A stretch of DNA of 45,982 nt from CAXXOK01 sp035353235 (GCA_035353235.1 DAOPZG010000004.1:1-45982), one strand, 5' to 3'. Positions 1 through 8,584 are shown, counted from the first letter of the stretch. Numbers and translations are program-made. The notes: generated by a model from the letters alone, not told the origin.

Positions 1-81
1 GACGACGCGACGTTCGAAGAAGTTGTGCACGCTGCACGTAAAGTAGCCGCCCGTACAGCGCACGGATGCATCCTTTCCTGA
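1..81 (+). CDS. C-terminal fragment of a small protein, possibly a heavy-metal-associated (HMA) domain
   Basis: An open frame in phase 1 enters from the left edge and stops at TGA 79-81, giving 26 residues with the helical stretch FEEVVHAARKVAART. The next gene is a P1B metal ATPase that lacks an N-terminal metal-binding domain. In Clostridia such ATPases are often preceded by a small separate HMA protein, and this tail resembles the last helix and strand of an HMA fold. The assignment is inference from context; only the reading frame and stop are seen. The start lies outside the window. Confidence 0.45.
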   Translation, partial: DDATFEEVVHAARKVAARTAHGCILS

Positions 82-137
82 AATCATCCCGTATAGAGTA
101 TCCTTTCCCCAATGAACGATGAGGAGATGGATTCGTT

Positions 138-1991
138 TTGACCCGCAAGCAAAAGCAAACCCTGATGACCATTGTAATCGCAGCCGTAATTTTTATCGCC
201 GCGCTGCTGGTACCCCAACCCGTTTTTCGGTTCATCCTGTTTCTGATCGCCTATCTGCTATCCGGTTTCAGCGTATTGAAAGAAGCAGGCGAAAATATCA
301 TCCATGGTGAAATTTTCGATGAGAATTTTCTCATGTCCGTCGCCACACTCGGCGCGCTGGTCATAGGCGAATACCCCGAAGCCGTTGCCGTAATGCTCCT
401 TTACCAGACGGGTGAGCTGTTTCAGAGCTACGCGCTGGGAAAAAGCCGTAAATCCATATCAGCGTTGATGGATATCCGCCCCGATACCGCCCACGTGGAA
501 CGCAAGGGGGAAACGATCACCGTATCCCCGGAGGATGTCGCAGTAGGCGAAGTGTTCGTAATCAAACCCGGCGAGCGCGTACCGCTGGACGGCGTGGTGC
601 TGGAAGGTGCTTCCGCGCTGAATACCGCGGCGCTGACCGGAGAAAGTTTGCCCCGGGATGTGACCGTCGGGGACGACGTGGTCAGCGGTTGCGTAAACCA
701 GAGCGGATTGCTGCGGGTACGGGCCAGCAAACCCTATGGCGAATCCACCGTCGCGAAAATACTGGATCTGGTGGAGAACGCCAGCGCCAAGAAGGCGAAA
801 ACCGAAGCCTTCATCACGCGTTTCGCGCGTATCTATACCCCGTTGGTCTGCGCCGCCGCACTGCTCCTGTTCGTGCTTCCCCCGTTGATCACGGGCGGAG
901 GATGGCGCCTATGGGGCGAGCGGGCGCTCAGCTTCCTGGTCGTGTCGTGCCCGTGCGCGCTGGTTATTTCGGTACCGCTTACCTTTTTTGGCGGCATCGG
1001 TGGCGCCAGCCGCAACGGGATACTGGTGAAAGGCAGCAACTATCTGGAGCAGCTCGCCAGCGCGGAAACCGTGGTGTTTGACAAAACCGGAACGCTCACC
1101 GAAGGCAGTTTTAAAGTAACGCTGATCCATCCTGATCAGGTGACGGAACAGGAGTTGCTCAAACTGGCTGCCACCGTGGAAAGCTACTCCGATCACCCCA
1201 TCAGCCGATCCATCCGCGCGCAGTATCATCTGCCTGTCGATTCCGACGGACTGACCAACGTACAGGAAATTGCCGGTCAGGGCGTATCCGCCGAACTACA
1301 TGGCCGCACGCTTTTCGCCGGTAACCAGAAACTGATGGATACCATCGGCGTTGTTACCCCAAATTGCCCGCACGAGGGCAGCACGGTGGTACACGTTGCC
1401 CGTGATGGCGTCTATCTGGGGCATATCGTGATCTCCGATGAGATCAAATCCGGCTCCAAAGCCGCCGTTGCCGCCCTGAAACGCGAAGGCGTGCGCAAAA
1501 CCGTAATGCTTACCGGCGACACGCAGGCCGTAGCGGATCAGGTAGGGCGGGAGCTGGGCCTTACCGAAGTACACGCACAGCTGCTTCCGGCAGACAAGGT
1601 GGATCAGGTGGAAAAACTGCTGTCCCAGAACGGCCCCAAAGGCAGGCTGATCTTCGTTGGTGACGGCGTGAACGATGCGCCGGTACTGACCCGCGCGGAC
1701 GTGGGTGTCGCAATGGGCGCGCTGGGCAGTGACGCAGCCGTGGAGGCTGCCGACGTGGTGCTGATGGATGACGATCCCCGCAAACTGCCGCTGGCCATCG
1801 GGATTGCGCGGCATACGCTGCAGATAGCCCGGCAAAATATCGTATTCGCCCTCGCCGTCAAGCTGGGCGTACTGGCGTTGATCGCGGTGGGGCTGGCCAA
1901 CATGTGGCTGGCGGTGTTCGCAGACGTAGGCGTAAGCCTGCTCGCCATTCTGAACGCAACCCGCGCCCTGCGTGTGCGCAACGAAGAATAA
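138..1991 (+). CDS. Heavy metal-translocating P1B-type ATPase (Zn/Cd/Pb class)
   Basis: This membrane pump would export divalent metals with ATP. Of 617 residues, it shows the TGES actuator loop, the CPC metal site in the membrane (C271-P-C273), the phosphorylated aspartate in DKTGTLT (D315), the HP motif of the nucleotide domain (YSDHPIS) and the GDGVNDAP hinge. Near the C-terminus an Asn followed seven residues later by Lys (NIVFALAVK) and the DVG motif match the P1B-2 class for Zn, Cd and Pb. No N-terminal metal-binding domain is present; the fragment just upstream may supply it. The start is TTG at 138, with GAGGAG at 121-126; an in-frame ATG at residue 10 is the alternative. A strong terminator follows. 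Confidence 0.93.
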   Translation: MTRKQKQTLMTIVIAAVIFIAALLVPQPVFRFILFLIAYLLSGFSVLKEAGENIIHGEIFDENFLMSVATLGALVIGEYPEAVAVMLLYQTGELFQSYALGKSRKSISALMDIRPDTAHVERKGETITVSPEDVAVGEVFVIKPGERVPLDGVVLEGASALNTAALTGESLPRDVTVGDDVVSGCVNQSGLLRVRASKPYGESTVAKILDLVENASAKKAKTEAFITRFARIYTPLVCAAALLLFVLPPLITGGGWRLWGERALSFLVVSCPCALVISVPLTFFGGIGGASRNGILVKGSNYLEQLASAETVVFDKTGTLTEGSFKVTLIHPDQVTEQELLKLAATVESYSDHPISRSIRAQYHLPVDSDGLTNVQEIAGQGVSAELHGRTLFAGNQKLMDTIGVVTPNCPHEGSTVVHVARDGVYLGHIVISDEIKSGSKAAVAALKREGVRKTVMLTGDTQAVADQVGRELGLTEVHAQLLPADKVDQVEKLLSQNGPKGRLIFVGDGVNDAPVLTRADVGVAMGALGSDAAVEAADVVLMDDDPRKLPLAIGIARHTLQIARQNIVFALAVKLGVLALIAVGLANMWLAVFADVGVSLLAILNATRALRVRNEE

Positions 1992-2004
1992 TAACCGAAA
2001 GAAG

Positions 2005-2045
2005 CCGGCGCGTGTTGCCACTTTGTGCAACACGCGCCGGTTTTC
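2005..2045 (+). terminator. Rho-independent terminator after the metal ATPase
   Basis: A perfect 14-bp stem (2005-2018 with 2027-2040, CCGGCGCGTGTTGC arm) has an 8-nt loop and is followed by TTTTC. It sits 13 nt after the ATPase stop and also separates it from the convergent sdaAA gene. Confidence 0.92.
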
Positions 2046-2120
2046 TGTATATTCTAAGCAATAATGAAACAGCCGGTATCGCTTCGATCCGATCAAACGG
2101 ACCGATAGGCAAGACGCGCC

Positions 2121-2972
2121 TTATTCGTTACGGCGCTTGCCGCAGCGCATACTGGCGCAGGCGGCACAGCCGCCGTCTCCCGTTTCGCGCAGGCTGGCGG
2201 GCAACGTGTCCCCCACATCCTTCATCGTCAGGATCATCTCGTCGCAGGGAATCGGACAGTGCAAGCCTGCCAATGCCATCTGCGCAGCGGCCATCGCCTG
2301 CGAAGCTCCGCCCACGTTGCGGTATACGCAGGGTATCTCCACCAGCCCCTGCACAGGGTCACACACCAGCCCCAGCATGTTCATCAGCGCAAATGCGCAG
2401 GCGTCAGCCGCCGCTTCCGGGGTGCCGCCGTACAGCTCCGTCAGCGCCGCGGCGGCCATGCCGGCCGCAGAACCGCATTCCGCCTGGCAGCCACCTTCCG
2501 CGCCGCTTACCGTAGCCTGCAGGGCAATCGCGCGCCCTACCGCCGCCGCCGTAAACAGGGCGTCCGTCAAATCATCATCTGAAAATCCATCCTGTTCCTG
2601 TGCCGCCAGCAGCACGCCCGGCAGAATGCCGCAGCTGCCAGCCGTTGGCGCCGCGACGATTTTCCCCATGCAGGCGTTGCTTTCCGATACGGCCAACGCA
2701 TAGGCGCAGGCTTTCCCTAACAGGCCGAAACGGTCGCTGTGTTCCGCGGCGCGCATCTGCGCCGCCTGCCCGCCAACCCGACCGGATACGGAACGCAGTT
2801 CCGGACTGAGCCCTTCCTGAACGCTGGAACGCATTACCTCCAGCGCCTTCCGCATTCTGGCGCGTGCCGCTGTTTCATCCGTACCGTCCTGCCCGGCCTG
2901 CCAGCGAATCGCCGCCCGTGCGATACTCCCGCATTCCTTAGCGGCGGCAAGCACCTCCGTTATGGTCTGCAC
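2121..2972 (-). CDS. sdaAA: L-serine dehydratase, iron-sulfur-dependent, alpha subunit
   Basis: This is the catalytic subunit that converts L-serine to pyruvate and ammonia with a [4Fe-4S] cluster. Of 283 residues, the family motifs PTAGSCGILPG (C114), GCQAECGSAAG and CDPVQGLVEIPC (C204, C215) are present; C114, C204 and C215 are the likely cluster ligands by family comparison. The start is GTG at 2970-2972, preceded by GGGGAGGAATG, and it overlaps the end of sdaAB by 13 nt, so translation is probably coupled. The extreme C-terminus has an unusual cluster of cysteines (C269, C272, C277) ahead of a basic end, where homologues I know usually lack it. The gene is last in the yigZ-sdaAB-sdaAA unit. 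Confidence 0.95.
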   Translation of the reverse strand: MQTITEVLAAAKECGSIARAAIRWQAGQDGTDETAARARMRKALEVMRSSVQEGLSPELRSVSGRVGGQAAQMRAAEHSDRFGLLGKACAYALAVSESNACMGKIVAAPTAGSCGILPGVLLAAQEQDGFSDDDLTDALFTAAAVGRAIALQATVSGAEGGCQAECGSAAGMAAAALTELYGGTPEAAADACAFALMNMLGLVCDPVQGLVEIPCVYRNVGGASQAMAAAQMALAGLHCPIPCDEMILTMKDVGDTLPASLRETGDGGCAACASMRCGKRRNE

Positions 2973-3658
2973 GGCTCATTCCTCCCCTGCGTTTCGTCCC
3001 CACGCGCGGCCAGATAGGCCACATGGTATACGTCCGTCAATTCCGACAGATGCCCGATCAACGCGTGATCCGCTGCGCCGTCCAGTTCCAGTGTTACCAT
3101 GGCTTCCCCCCCGGCTGAAGAGCGGGAAACGCGCATGGTGGCGATATTCAGGTGGCTCGCGGCTACTTCGCCGCTGATTTTAGCGATCATGCCGGGCGTG
3201 TCCCGGTAAGTGAGCACCAGTGTGTTGCCATGGCCGGAAATGGAGGTTTCTAAACCATCCACGGACTGGATTACAATCTCCCCTCCGCCGATGGATGCGG
3301 CCTGCAATATCACTTTGCGCCCCTTCCGGTTCGTCAGGTCAAGCACGACGGTATTCGGATGCGCATTGCGAAGGGAAGCCTGATAAAAACTCACCTTCAA
3401 CCCTGCCCTTTCGGCGCAGGCCAGACTGTCGCGTAGGCGGGGATCGTCCACCTCCATACCCAGCAGCCCGCCCACAAGCGCCCGGTCGGTGCCATGTCCT
3501 TTATATGTTTTTTGGAAGGAGCCCCATAAACCGATTTTCGCTTCTACCGGTTCGCCGCCCAGCAACATCCGGCCCAGTTTGCCGATCCGGGCCGCGCCTG
3601 CCGTGTGGGACGAGCTGGGGCCGATCATAATCGGTCCGATCAGGTCGAACATGTCCAT
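2960..3658 (-). CDS. sdaAB: L-serine dehydratase, beta subunit
   Basis: This is the partner subunit of SdaAA. The N-terminus MDMFDLIGPIMIGPSSSHTAG is the signature of the beta domain, and an ACT domain (about residues 155-225, with the segment TYRDTPGMIAKI) ends the protein, suggesting ligand binding or dimer contacts. The start ATG at 3658 is chosen because GGAGGAA lies about 8 nt upstream and the conserved N-terminus begins here; a longer frame to 3724 runs into yigZ and is rejected. An ATG two codons later is possible. At 232 residues it has a normal length. It begins 5 nt after the yigZ stop. Confidence 0.95.
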   Translation of the reverse strand: MDMFDLIGPIMIGPSSSHTAGAARIGKLGRMLLGGEPVEAKIGLWGSFQKTYKGHGTDRALVGGLLGMEVDDPRLRDSLACAERAGLKVSFYQASLRNAHPNTVVLDLTNRKGRKVILQAASIGGGEIVIQSVDGLETSISGHGNTLVLTYRDTPGMIAKISGEVAASHLNIATMRVSRSSAGGEAMVTLELDGAADHALIGHLSELTDVYHVAYLAARGDETQGRNEPCRP

Positions 3659-3663
3659 TTCTC

Positions 3664-4311
3664 TTATTCCTCCCGTGCCGCGGGTTCTTCCCACGCGGCA
3701 TACAGTTCTTCTTTGGAAAGGCAACGGATGCGCCCGTCGGTCACACGGGTCAGCTCATCAACCACGCGGGGAATGTCGGCCTGCCTGCACAGCAGGGTAA
3801 AGCGTACCGAATCGGCATAAACCGGCGGCTCCATACGGATCGGCAGGGTTTTCAGCGCGTACTGCACCCGATCCCAGACCGGGTATCCCACTTCCATCTG
3901 CCAGCGTTCGGTGGGGGCCATTTCGCATACGCCAGCCGCATTCACAGCCAAAGCACAGGCATGGCTGTATGCGCGCACCAACCCACCCGCGCCCAGCAGA
4001 ATGCCGCCAAAATAACGCGTAACTACCACGGCGCAATCCACCACTCCGCGTGCCTTCAGCACTTCCATCATTGGCAGACCCGCGGTGCCGCCGGGTTCGC
4101 CATCGTCGCTGTAGCGCATGATGCCCGCGTTTTGCCCGATGATGTAGGCGTAGCAGTTGTGGCTGGCGGTTTTGTGTTGTTCCCTTACCCCTGCCAGAAA
4201 AGCCAGCGCCGCTTCTTCCGTTTGCACGGGCATAGCATGGCCGATAAAGCGGCTCTTCTGGATGATATACTCTTCGTCCGCTTCCCGTCCAAGCGTTTTG
4301 TATGCTTTCAT
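3664..4311 (-). CDS. yigZ: YigZ/IMPACT family protein
   Basis: This 215-residue protein belongs to the UPF0029/IMPACT family, whose bacterial members have an N-terminal RNase-like fold and a C-terminal ferredoxin-like fold; the exact role is unsettled. Family motifs seen are KSRFIGHAMPV (about residues 19-29), a HKTASHNCYAY segment, DDGEPGGTAG and VVTRYFGGILLGAGGLVRAYS. The start ATG at 4311 has GGAAAGGA just upstream. It is the first gene of a unit with the two serine dehydratase subunits (5-nt gap), driven from a promoter at 4342-4370. The functional link with serine breakdown is unknown. Confidence 0.93.
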   Translation of the reverse strand: MKAYKTLGREADEEYIIQKSRFIGHAMPVQTEEAALAFLAGVREQHKTASHNCYAYIIGQNAGIMRYSDDGEPGGTAGLPMMEVLKARGVVDCAVVVTRYFGGILLGAGGLVRAYSHACALAVNAAGVCEMAPTERWQMEVGYPVWDRVQYALKTLPIRMEPPVYADSVRFTLLCRQADIPRVVDELTRVTDGRIRCLSKEELYAAWEEPAAREE

Positions 4312-4341
4312 CGCGTATCCTTTCCATGGATTCTCGCGCCT

Positions 4342-4370
4342 ATTATAACTGTTTTCACGCCTGCTGGCAA
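4342..4370 (-). promoter_or_regulatory. Sigma-A type promoter for yigZ-sdaAB-sdaAA
   Basis: On the minus strand TTGCCA (4370-4365), a 17-nt spacer and a perfect TATAAT (4347-4342) lie 31 nt upstream of yigZ. The promoter is divergent to that of ruvC. Confidence 0.8.
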
Positions 4371-4396
4371 CGGAATGAACATTTGTTCGCAAACGA

Positions 4397-4425
4397 TTGA
4401 CAAACTCCGCGCAACCTTTTATCAT
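4397..4425 (+). promoter_or_regulatory. Sigma-A type promoter for ruvCAB-queA
   Basis: A perfect TTGACA (4397-4402), a 17-nt spacer and TATCAT (4420-4425) lie 41 nt upstream of ruvC. The -35 boxes of this and the divergent yigZ promoter are only 26 nt apart, so one bound factor could affect both. Confidence 0.85.
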
Positions 4426-4466
4426 GAAGCAGACAGGGATATGAATTATCTGTTGGGAGGCGTTCC

Positions 4467-4961
4467 ATGATCGTTTTGGGGATCGATCCCGGTCTGGCCA
4501 CGCTGGGCTGGGGAGTGATCGAGAGCGCGGGCGGGCGGCAGCGTCTGATGGAGTACGGATGCATCCTGACCACCCCCGATCAGACGCTGCCCGACCGGCT
4601 GCTGACGATCCAGAACGAAATGGGCGCCCTGCTTACACGGTTTCAACCGGACGAAATTGCTTTTGAGGAATTGTTCTTCGCCCGCAACGTAACCACGGCG
4701 CTCACGGTTGGGGCGGCGCGCGGCGTAAGCGTAGCGGTTTGCGCGGCCTACACCCCAAAACTATACGAGTACACGCCCATGCAGGTCAAGCAGGCCATGG
4801 TGGGCTATGGCAAAGCGGAGAAGCGCCAGATACAGGAAATGGTGAAACTGCTGTTGCGAATGGATGACATTGCCCGCCCGGACGACGCGGCCGACGCGCT
4901 GGCCATCGCGCTTACCCATTCCGCTACCGGAGCGGCCAGCGGGCAGTTTTTAATGAAGTGA
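4467..4961 (+). CDS. ruvC: Crossover junction endodeoxyribonuclease RuvC
   Basis: This endonuclease resolves Holliday junctions formed in recombination and repair. The protein is 164 residues, a normal length. It shows the RNase H-like fold motifs: GIDPGLATLGWG with D7, FEELFF with E67, and RPDDAADALAIAL with D140 and D143, which together form the metal-binding catalytic set. The start ATG at 4467 has GGGAGG 7 nt upstream. The gene is first in ruvC-ruvA-ruvB-queA; ruvA starts 10 nt after its stop. Confidence 0.97.
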   Translation: MIVLGIDPGLATLGWGVIESAGGRQRLMEYGCILTTPDQTLPDRLLTIQNEMGALLTRFQPDEIAFEELFFARNVTTALTVGAARGVSVAVCAAYTPKLYEYTPMQVKQAMVGYGKAEKRQIQEMVKLLLRMDDIARPDDAADALAIALTHSATGAASGQFLMK

Positions 4962-4971
4962 GGGAATCGCC

Positions 4972-5589
4972 ATGATCGCGCTTGTGGAAGGTACGGTAGT
5001 TGAAAAAAGCGAAGGGGAAGTCGTGCTGCTCGCGGGTGGGATCGGTTTTCGCCTGCTGTGCAGCATGAACACGCTGGCGGGCATCCCCCCGGTAGACCAG
5101 CGTTGCCGCCTGTACACGCACTTTAACGTTCGGGAAGACGCGATGGAGCTGTACGGCTTTTCCACCCGCGAAGAACGGGATATGTTCCGTCGGTTGATCA
5201 CCGTGACCGGCGTCGGTCCCAAATCAGCGCTGTTCGTATTGGGCAGCCTGCCGCTTTCCGACCTTCGCCTGGCGATTTTAACCGGCGACATCGGCATGCT
5301 CAGCCGCGCGCCGGGCATCGGCAAAAAAACCGCGCAGCGTATCGCGCTGGAACTGAAAGATAAGGTTACACAGGATGCGCTGGCCAGCGGCGTAAGCGCA
5401 GAGGATATCGCAATCGCGGATACCGAAGCCCCCGCACAGGACGCGCTGGGCGAAGCGATGCAGGCGCTAAAAGCGCTGGGCTATTCGCCGCAGGAGGCCG
5501 CCAAAGCCCTGAAAGGGGCCAAGGGACAGGCACAGACCGCCGACGAGCTGATCCGCATGGCCCTGCGCAACATGGCCCAGCAGGTGTAA
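4972..5589 (+). CDS. ruvA: Holliday junction branch migration protein RuvA
   Basis: This is the junction-binding subunit that loads the RuvB motor. The 205-residue protein has an N-terminal OB-like domain (MIALVEGTVVEK), the helix-hairpin-helix pair (TGVGPKSAL and APGIGKKTAQRI, about residues 80-120) and a C-terminal domain III (EAMQALKALGYSPQEA) that contacts RuvB. The ATG start is preceded by GAGGGAA. It lies between ruvC and ruvB in the same transcription unit. Confidence 0.97.
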   Translation: MIALVEGTVVEKSEGEVVLLAGGIGFRLLCSMNTLAGIPPVDQRCRLYTHFNVREDAMELYGFSTREERDMFRRLITVTGVGPKSALFVLGSLPLSDLRLAILTGDIGMLSRAPGIGKKTAQRIALELKDKVTQDALASGVSAEDIAIADTEAPAQDALGEAMQALKALGYSPQEAAKALKGAKGQAQTADELIRMALRNMAQQV

Positions 5590-5634
5590 CGCGATCCGTT
5601 ACCGCACGGCGTACCGAAATAAAGGAGTTCCATC

Positions 5635-6678
5635 ATGCCGAACGAAGAACGTTTGATTACCTCCGGCTTCCGGACCGGCGAAGACGAACAGGAACTGACC
5701 CTGCGTCCGAAAAGCCTGAACGATTATGTCGGTCAGGAACCGATCAAACAGAATCTGCGCATCTCCATCGAGGCCGCGCTGAAGCGCCGGGAGTCATTGG
5801 ATCATTTACTGCTCTACGGCCCTCCGGGTCTGGGGAAAACGACGCTCGCCGGCATCATCGCCTCGGAGATGGGCCAGAACATCCGAATCACCAGCGGCCC
5901 GGCCATCGACCGCCCGGGCGATCTGGCCAGTATCCTGACCAATCTGACCGACGGTGACGTGTTGTTTATCGACGAAATCCACCGTCTTAGCCGTTCCGTG
6001 GAGGAAGTGCTGTACCCCGCCATGGAGGACTATGCGCTGGACATCATGATCGGCAAAGGGCCCACGGCGCGCAGCATCAGGCTTGATTTACCTCATTTTA
6101 CGCTGGTGGGCGCCACCACGCGCGCAGGGCTATTGTCCGCACCGCTTCGCGACCGTTTCGGCTTGCTGTTCCGGCTGGAAATGTATACCCGCGACGAGCT
6201 GGCGACCATTCTTCGCCGCAACGTGGGCATTCTCCATGTGGAGGCGGACGAGGACGGCATTCTGGAAATTGCGGGTCGCAGCAGAGGCACGCCGCGAATC
6301 GCCAACCGCATGCTTCGCAGGGTACGCGATTACGCGCAGATCCGCGCGGACGGGTGGATTACCTGCGAAATTGCCCGCCAGGCGCTGGATATGCTGGACG
6401 TGGACCTTCTCGGGCTGGACCGGGTGGATCGCACTATGCTCGCCACGATGATGGACAAGTTTTCCGGCGGCCCCGTGGGCTTGGACACCTTAAGCGCCAT
6501 GACCGGCGAGGACGCCACCACCATTGAGGACGTATACGAACCGTACCTGATGCAGTTGGGCTTTCTCATGCGCACACCGCGCGGCCGTATCGTTACCCCC
6601 GCCGCCTATGAACACATGGGGCGTAAACCGCTCGCTCCGCCGCAGGAAAACAGCGGCTGCGAACAAATTTCATTTTAA
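5635..6678 (+). CDS. ruvB: Holliday junction branch migration DNA helicase RuvB
   Basis: This is the hexameric AAA+ motor of branch migration. In 347 residues it shows the N-terminal LRPKSLNDYVGQ segment, Walker A GPPGLGKTT (near residue 62), Walker B FIDEIHRL, the sensor segment VGATTRAG, and the arginine-rich sensor 2 (RGTPRIANRMLRRVRD), followed by the winged-helix DNA-binding domain. The start ATG at 5635 follows AAAGGAG at a good distance. It is separated from ruvA by 45 nt and from queA by 15 nt, so it is co-transcribed. Confidence 0.98.
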   Translation: MPNEERLITSGFRTGEDEQELTLRPKSLNDYVGQEPIKQNLRISIEAALKRRESLDHLLLYGPPGLGKTTLAGIIASEMGQNIRITSGPAIDRPGDLASILTNLTDGDVLFIDEIHRLSRSVEEVLYPAMEDYALDIMIGKGPTARSIRLDLPHFTLVGATTRAGLLSAPLRDRFGLLFRLEMYTRDELATILRRNVGILHVEADEDGILEIAGRSRGTPRIANRMLRRVRDYAQIRADGWITCEIARQALDMLDVDLLGLDRVDRTMLATMMDKFSGGPVGLDTLSAMTGEDATTIEDVYEPYLMQLGFLMRTPRGRIVTPAAYEHMGRKPLAPPQENSGCEQISF

Positions 6679-6693
6679 GGAAGCACAAACGAT

Positions 6694-7719
6694 TTGAAAA
6701 CAAGTGATTTTGCCTACGACCTGCCGGAGGAACTGATTGCCCAAACCCCCGTGGAACCCCGCGATCACAGTCGGATGCTGGTTTACAACCGTTCGAATAA
6801 AAGTGTGGAGCATCTGCATTTTTACGATCTTCCCCGCTTTCTCATCCCCGGCGATGCGCTGGTGATCAACGAAACCAAGGTGATCCCCGCGCGGTTGTTG
6901 GGCGAGAAGGAAAGCACCGGAGTCCCCGTGGAAATTCTGCTGCTGAAACGGAAAAGTCAGGATGTGTGGGAAACGTTGGTGCATCCGGGACGTCGGCTTT
7001 TGCCGGGTACTTTTTGTACCTTCGGTAACGGGCTGCTTCGGGCGGAAATTCTGTCCACGCTGGAAAGCGGCGGGCGCATGGTTCGTTTCCACTATCAGGG
7101 CGTGTTTGAAGCCTTGCTGGATCAGCTGGGCCAGATGCCTCTGCCGCCCTACATTCACGAACATCTTGCCGACCAGAGCCGTTACCAGACCGTCTACGCC
7201 AAAGAAGAAGGCAGCGCCGCCGCCCCCACCGCGGGCCTGCACTTTACGCCGGAACTGCTTGCCCGCATCCGCGCCATGGGGGTAAACGTGGTGCCGATTC
7301 TTCTTCACGTGGGGCTGGGCACCTTCCGGCCCGTAAAAGCGGAAAACGTGGAGGATCATGTGATGCACGTGGAGCGTTACGAGGTCAGCTCCGAAGCGGC
7401 GCAGGCAATCAACGCGGCGCGGGTCTCCGGCCACCGCTGCGTATGCGTTGGCACCACCAGCGTGCGCACGCTGGAAACCGTAGCCGACGATAGCGGCGTC
7501 ATCCATGCCGGAGCTGGTGAAACCGGTATCTTCATCACACCCGGTTACCGCTATAAAGCGGTGGACGCGCTGATTACCAATTTTCATCTGCCGGAAAGCA
7601 CTCTGCTGATGCTCGTTTCCGCGCTGATGGGCCGGGAAGAAGCGCTGCGGGTTTACAACCTTGCCGTTCAGGAACGTTACCGTTTCTTTTCCTTTGGGGA
7701 TTGCATGCTGATTCAATAA
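6694..7719 (+). CDS. queA: S-adenosylmethionine:tRNA ribosyltransferase-isomerase QueA
   Basis: QueA transfers the ribosyl part of SAM to 7-aminomethyl-7-deazaguanine in tRNA, making epoxyqueuosine. The protein has 341 residues, the normal length. Family motifs seen include the N-terminal DFAYDLPEELIAQ, the substrate loop GSAAAPTAGLHFT, HVGLGTFRPV and TNFHLPESTLLMLVSA. The start codon is TTG at 6694, with AAGGAAG about 10 nt upstream; this start gives the conserved N-terminus and no better one exists. It is the last gene of the ruv operon and is followed by a hairpin terminator. Confidence 0.97.
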   Translation: MKTSDFAYDLPEELIAQTPVEPRDHSRMLVYNRSNKSVEHLHFYDLPRFLIPGDALVINETKVIPARLLGEKESTGVPVEILLLKRKSQDVWETLVHPGRRLLPGTFCTFGNGLLRAEILSTLESGGRMVRFHYQGVFEALLDQLGQMPLPPYIHEHLADQSRYQTVYAKEEGSAAAPTAGLHFTPELLARIRAMGVNVVPILLHVGLGTFRPVKAENVEDHVMHVERYEVSSEAAQAINAARVSGHRCVCVGTTSVRTLETVADDSGVIHAGAGETGIFITPGYRYKAVDALITNFHLPESTLLMLVSALMGREEALRVYNLAVQERYRFFSFGDCMLIQ

Positions 7720-7733
7720 TTCTGCGTTTAATA

Positions 7734-7781
7734 CACAAGAGGCCGCCTGTACAAGGCGGCCTCTTGTGGCTCTCTGTTTTA
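7734..7781 (+). terminator. Terminator between queA and the convergent plsY
   Basis: A perfect 14-bp stem (7734-7747 with 7755-7768) carries the 7-nt loop TGTACAA. The following sequence, GCTCTCTGTTTTA, is only partly T-rich, so termination may be less efficient than at 2005. Its position between convergent genes suggests it may act in both directions. Confidence 0.75.
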
Positions 7782-7859
7782 TCCTTCCTGGCGGTTACAA
7801 ACCGACAGGCTCGCGCCTCATCGTTCCATCTGCTGGAGCGGCAAACCGGCAGACATCCC

Positions 7860-8507
7860 TTACGCCTTTTTCTCCGTATCGCCCGCGGCTACTTTTTCGC
7901 CGATCTTGCTTTCCGTGCCGTTTAAAAGCCGTGTGATGTTCGCACGGTGGCGAATCACCACCAGCACGAAAAGCGCGATGGTGAAAGCATACACAAACCA
8001 TTCGGTCGGATGGGTCGCAATCATCAGGATCATATAGCAGAACAGCATCGTCATGCTGCCAAGGCTGATGAAGCGGGAAATCGCGATGACCGCTACGCAG
8101 ATTGCGATGGAGATCATTCCCCACAGCGGGTTGACAAAGAAAATAACAGCTGCCGAACAGGCCACGCCCTTGCCGCCCTTAAAGTTGAAAAATACCGGCC
8201 AGTTGTGACCGAGAATTGCGCTTAACCCGCCCAGCATCGCGCCGAAATTGGCAATCCCAAAAGGTGCACCGGGCAGCAGGAGACTGCCCAGCCAGCAGGC
8301 GAGCGTGGCTTTGAGAAAGTCCCCGATAAAAGTAACCAAACCCTTGCGCAAGCCGAGCACGCGCAGCACATTGCTGGCGCCCGTGTTGTGGCTGCCCACG
8401 GTACGGATATCCACCCCTGCGCGGTTGCTGACCAGGATTCCCGTTGAGATACACCCCAGCAGATAACCGGCGATCGCAACAGCGAACGTGAGAAGGATTT
8501 CTTTCAT
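7860..8507 (-). CDS. plsY: Glycerol-3-phosphate acyltransferase PlsY
   Basis: This integral membrane enzyme transfers an acyl group from acyl-phosphate to glycerol-3-phosphate, the first step of phospholipid synthesis. The 215-residue protein has several hydrophobic segments, and the family motifs GSHNTGASNVLRVLG (about residues 38-52), GHNWPVFFNFKGGKGVA and RHRANITRLLNGTE. The start ATG at 8507 has AAGGAGAGA directly upstream. It is a single-gene unit with its own promoter at 8556-8584. Confidence 0.95.
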   Translation of the reverse strand: MKEILLTFAVAIAGYLLGCISTGILVSNRAGVDIRTVGSHNTGASNVLRVLGLRKGLVTFIGDFLKATLACWLGSLLLPGAPFGIANFGAMLGGLSAILGHNWPVFFNFKGGKGVACSAAVIFFVNPLWGMISIAICVAVIAISRFISLGSMTMLFCYMILMIATHPTEWFVYAFTIALFVLVVIRHRANITRLLNGTESKIGEKVAAGDTEKKA

Positions 8508-8555
8508 GGTTCTCTCCTTAATCCCTGTCGAATTTTCTGTTCAATTCCAGAACAA

Positions 8556-8584
8556 ATTATACCATGCCAAACGACGGAACGCAA
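8556..8584 (-). promoter_or_regulatory. Sigma-A type promoter for plsY
   Basis: On the minus strand TTGCGT (8584-8579), a 17-nt spacer and a perfect TATAAT (8561-8556) lie about 49 nt upstream of the plsY start. The rest of the 179-nt gap between hom and plsY shows no other feature; I see no convincing terminator for hom. Confidence 0.75.
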
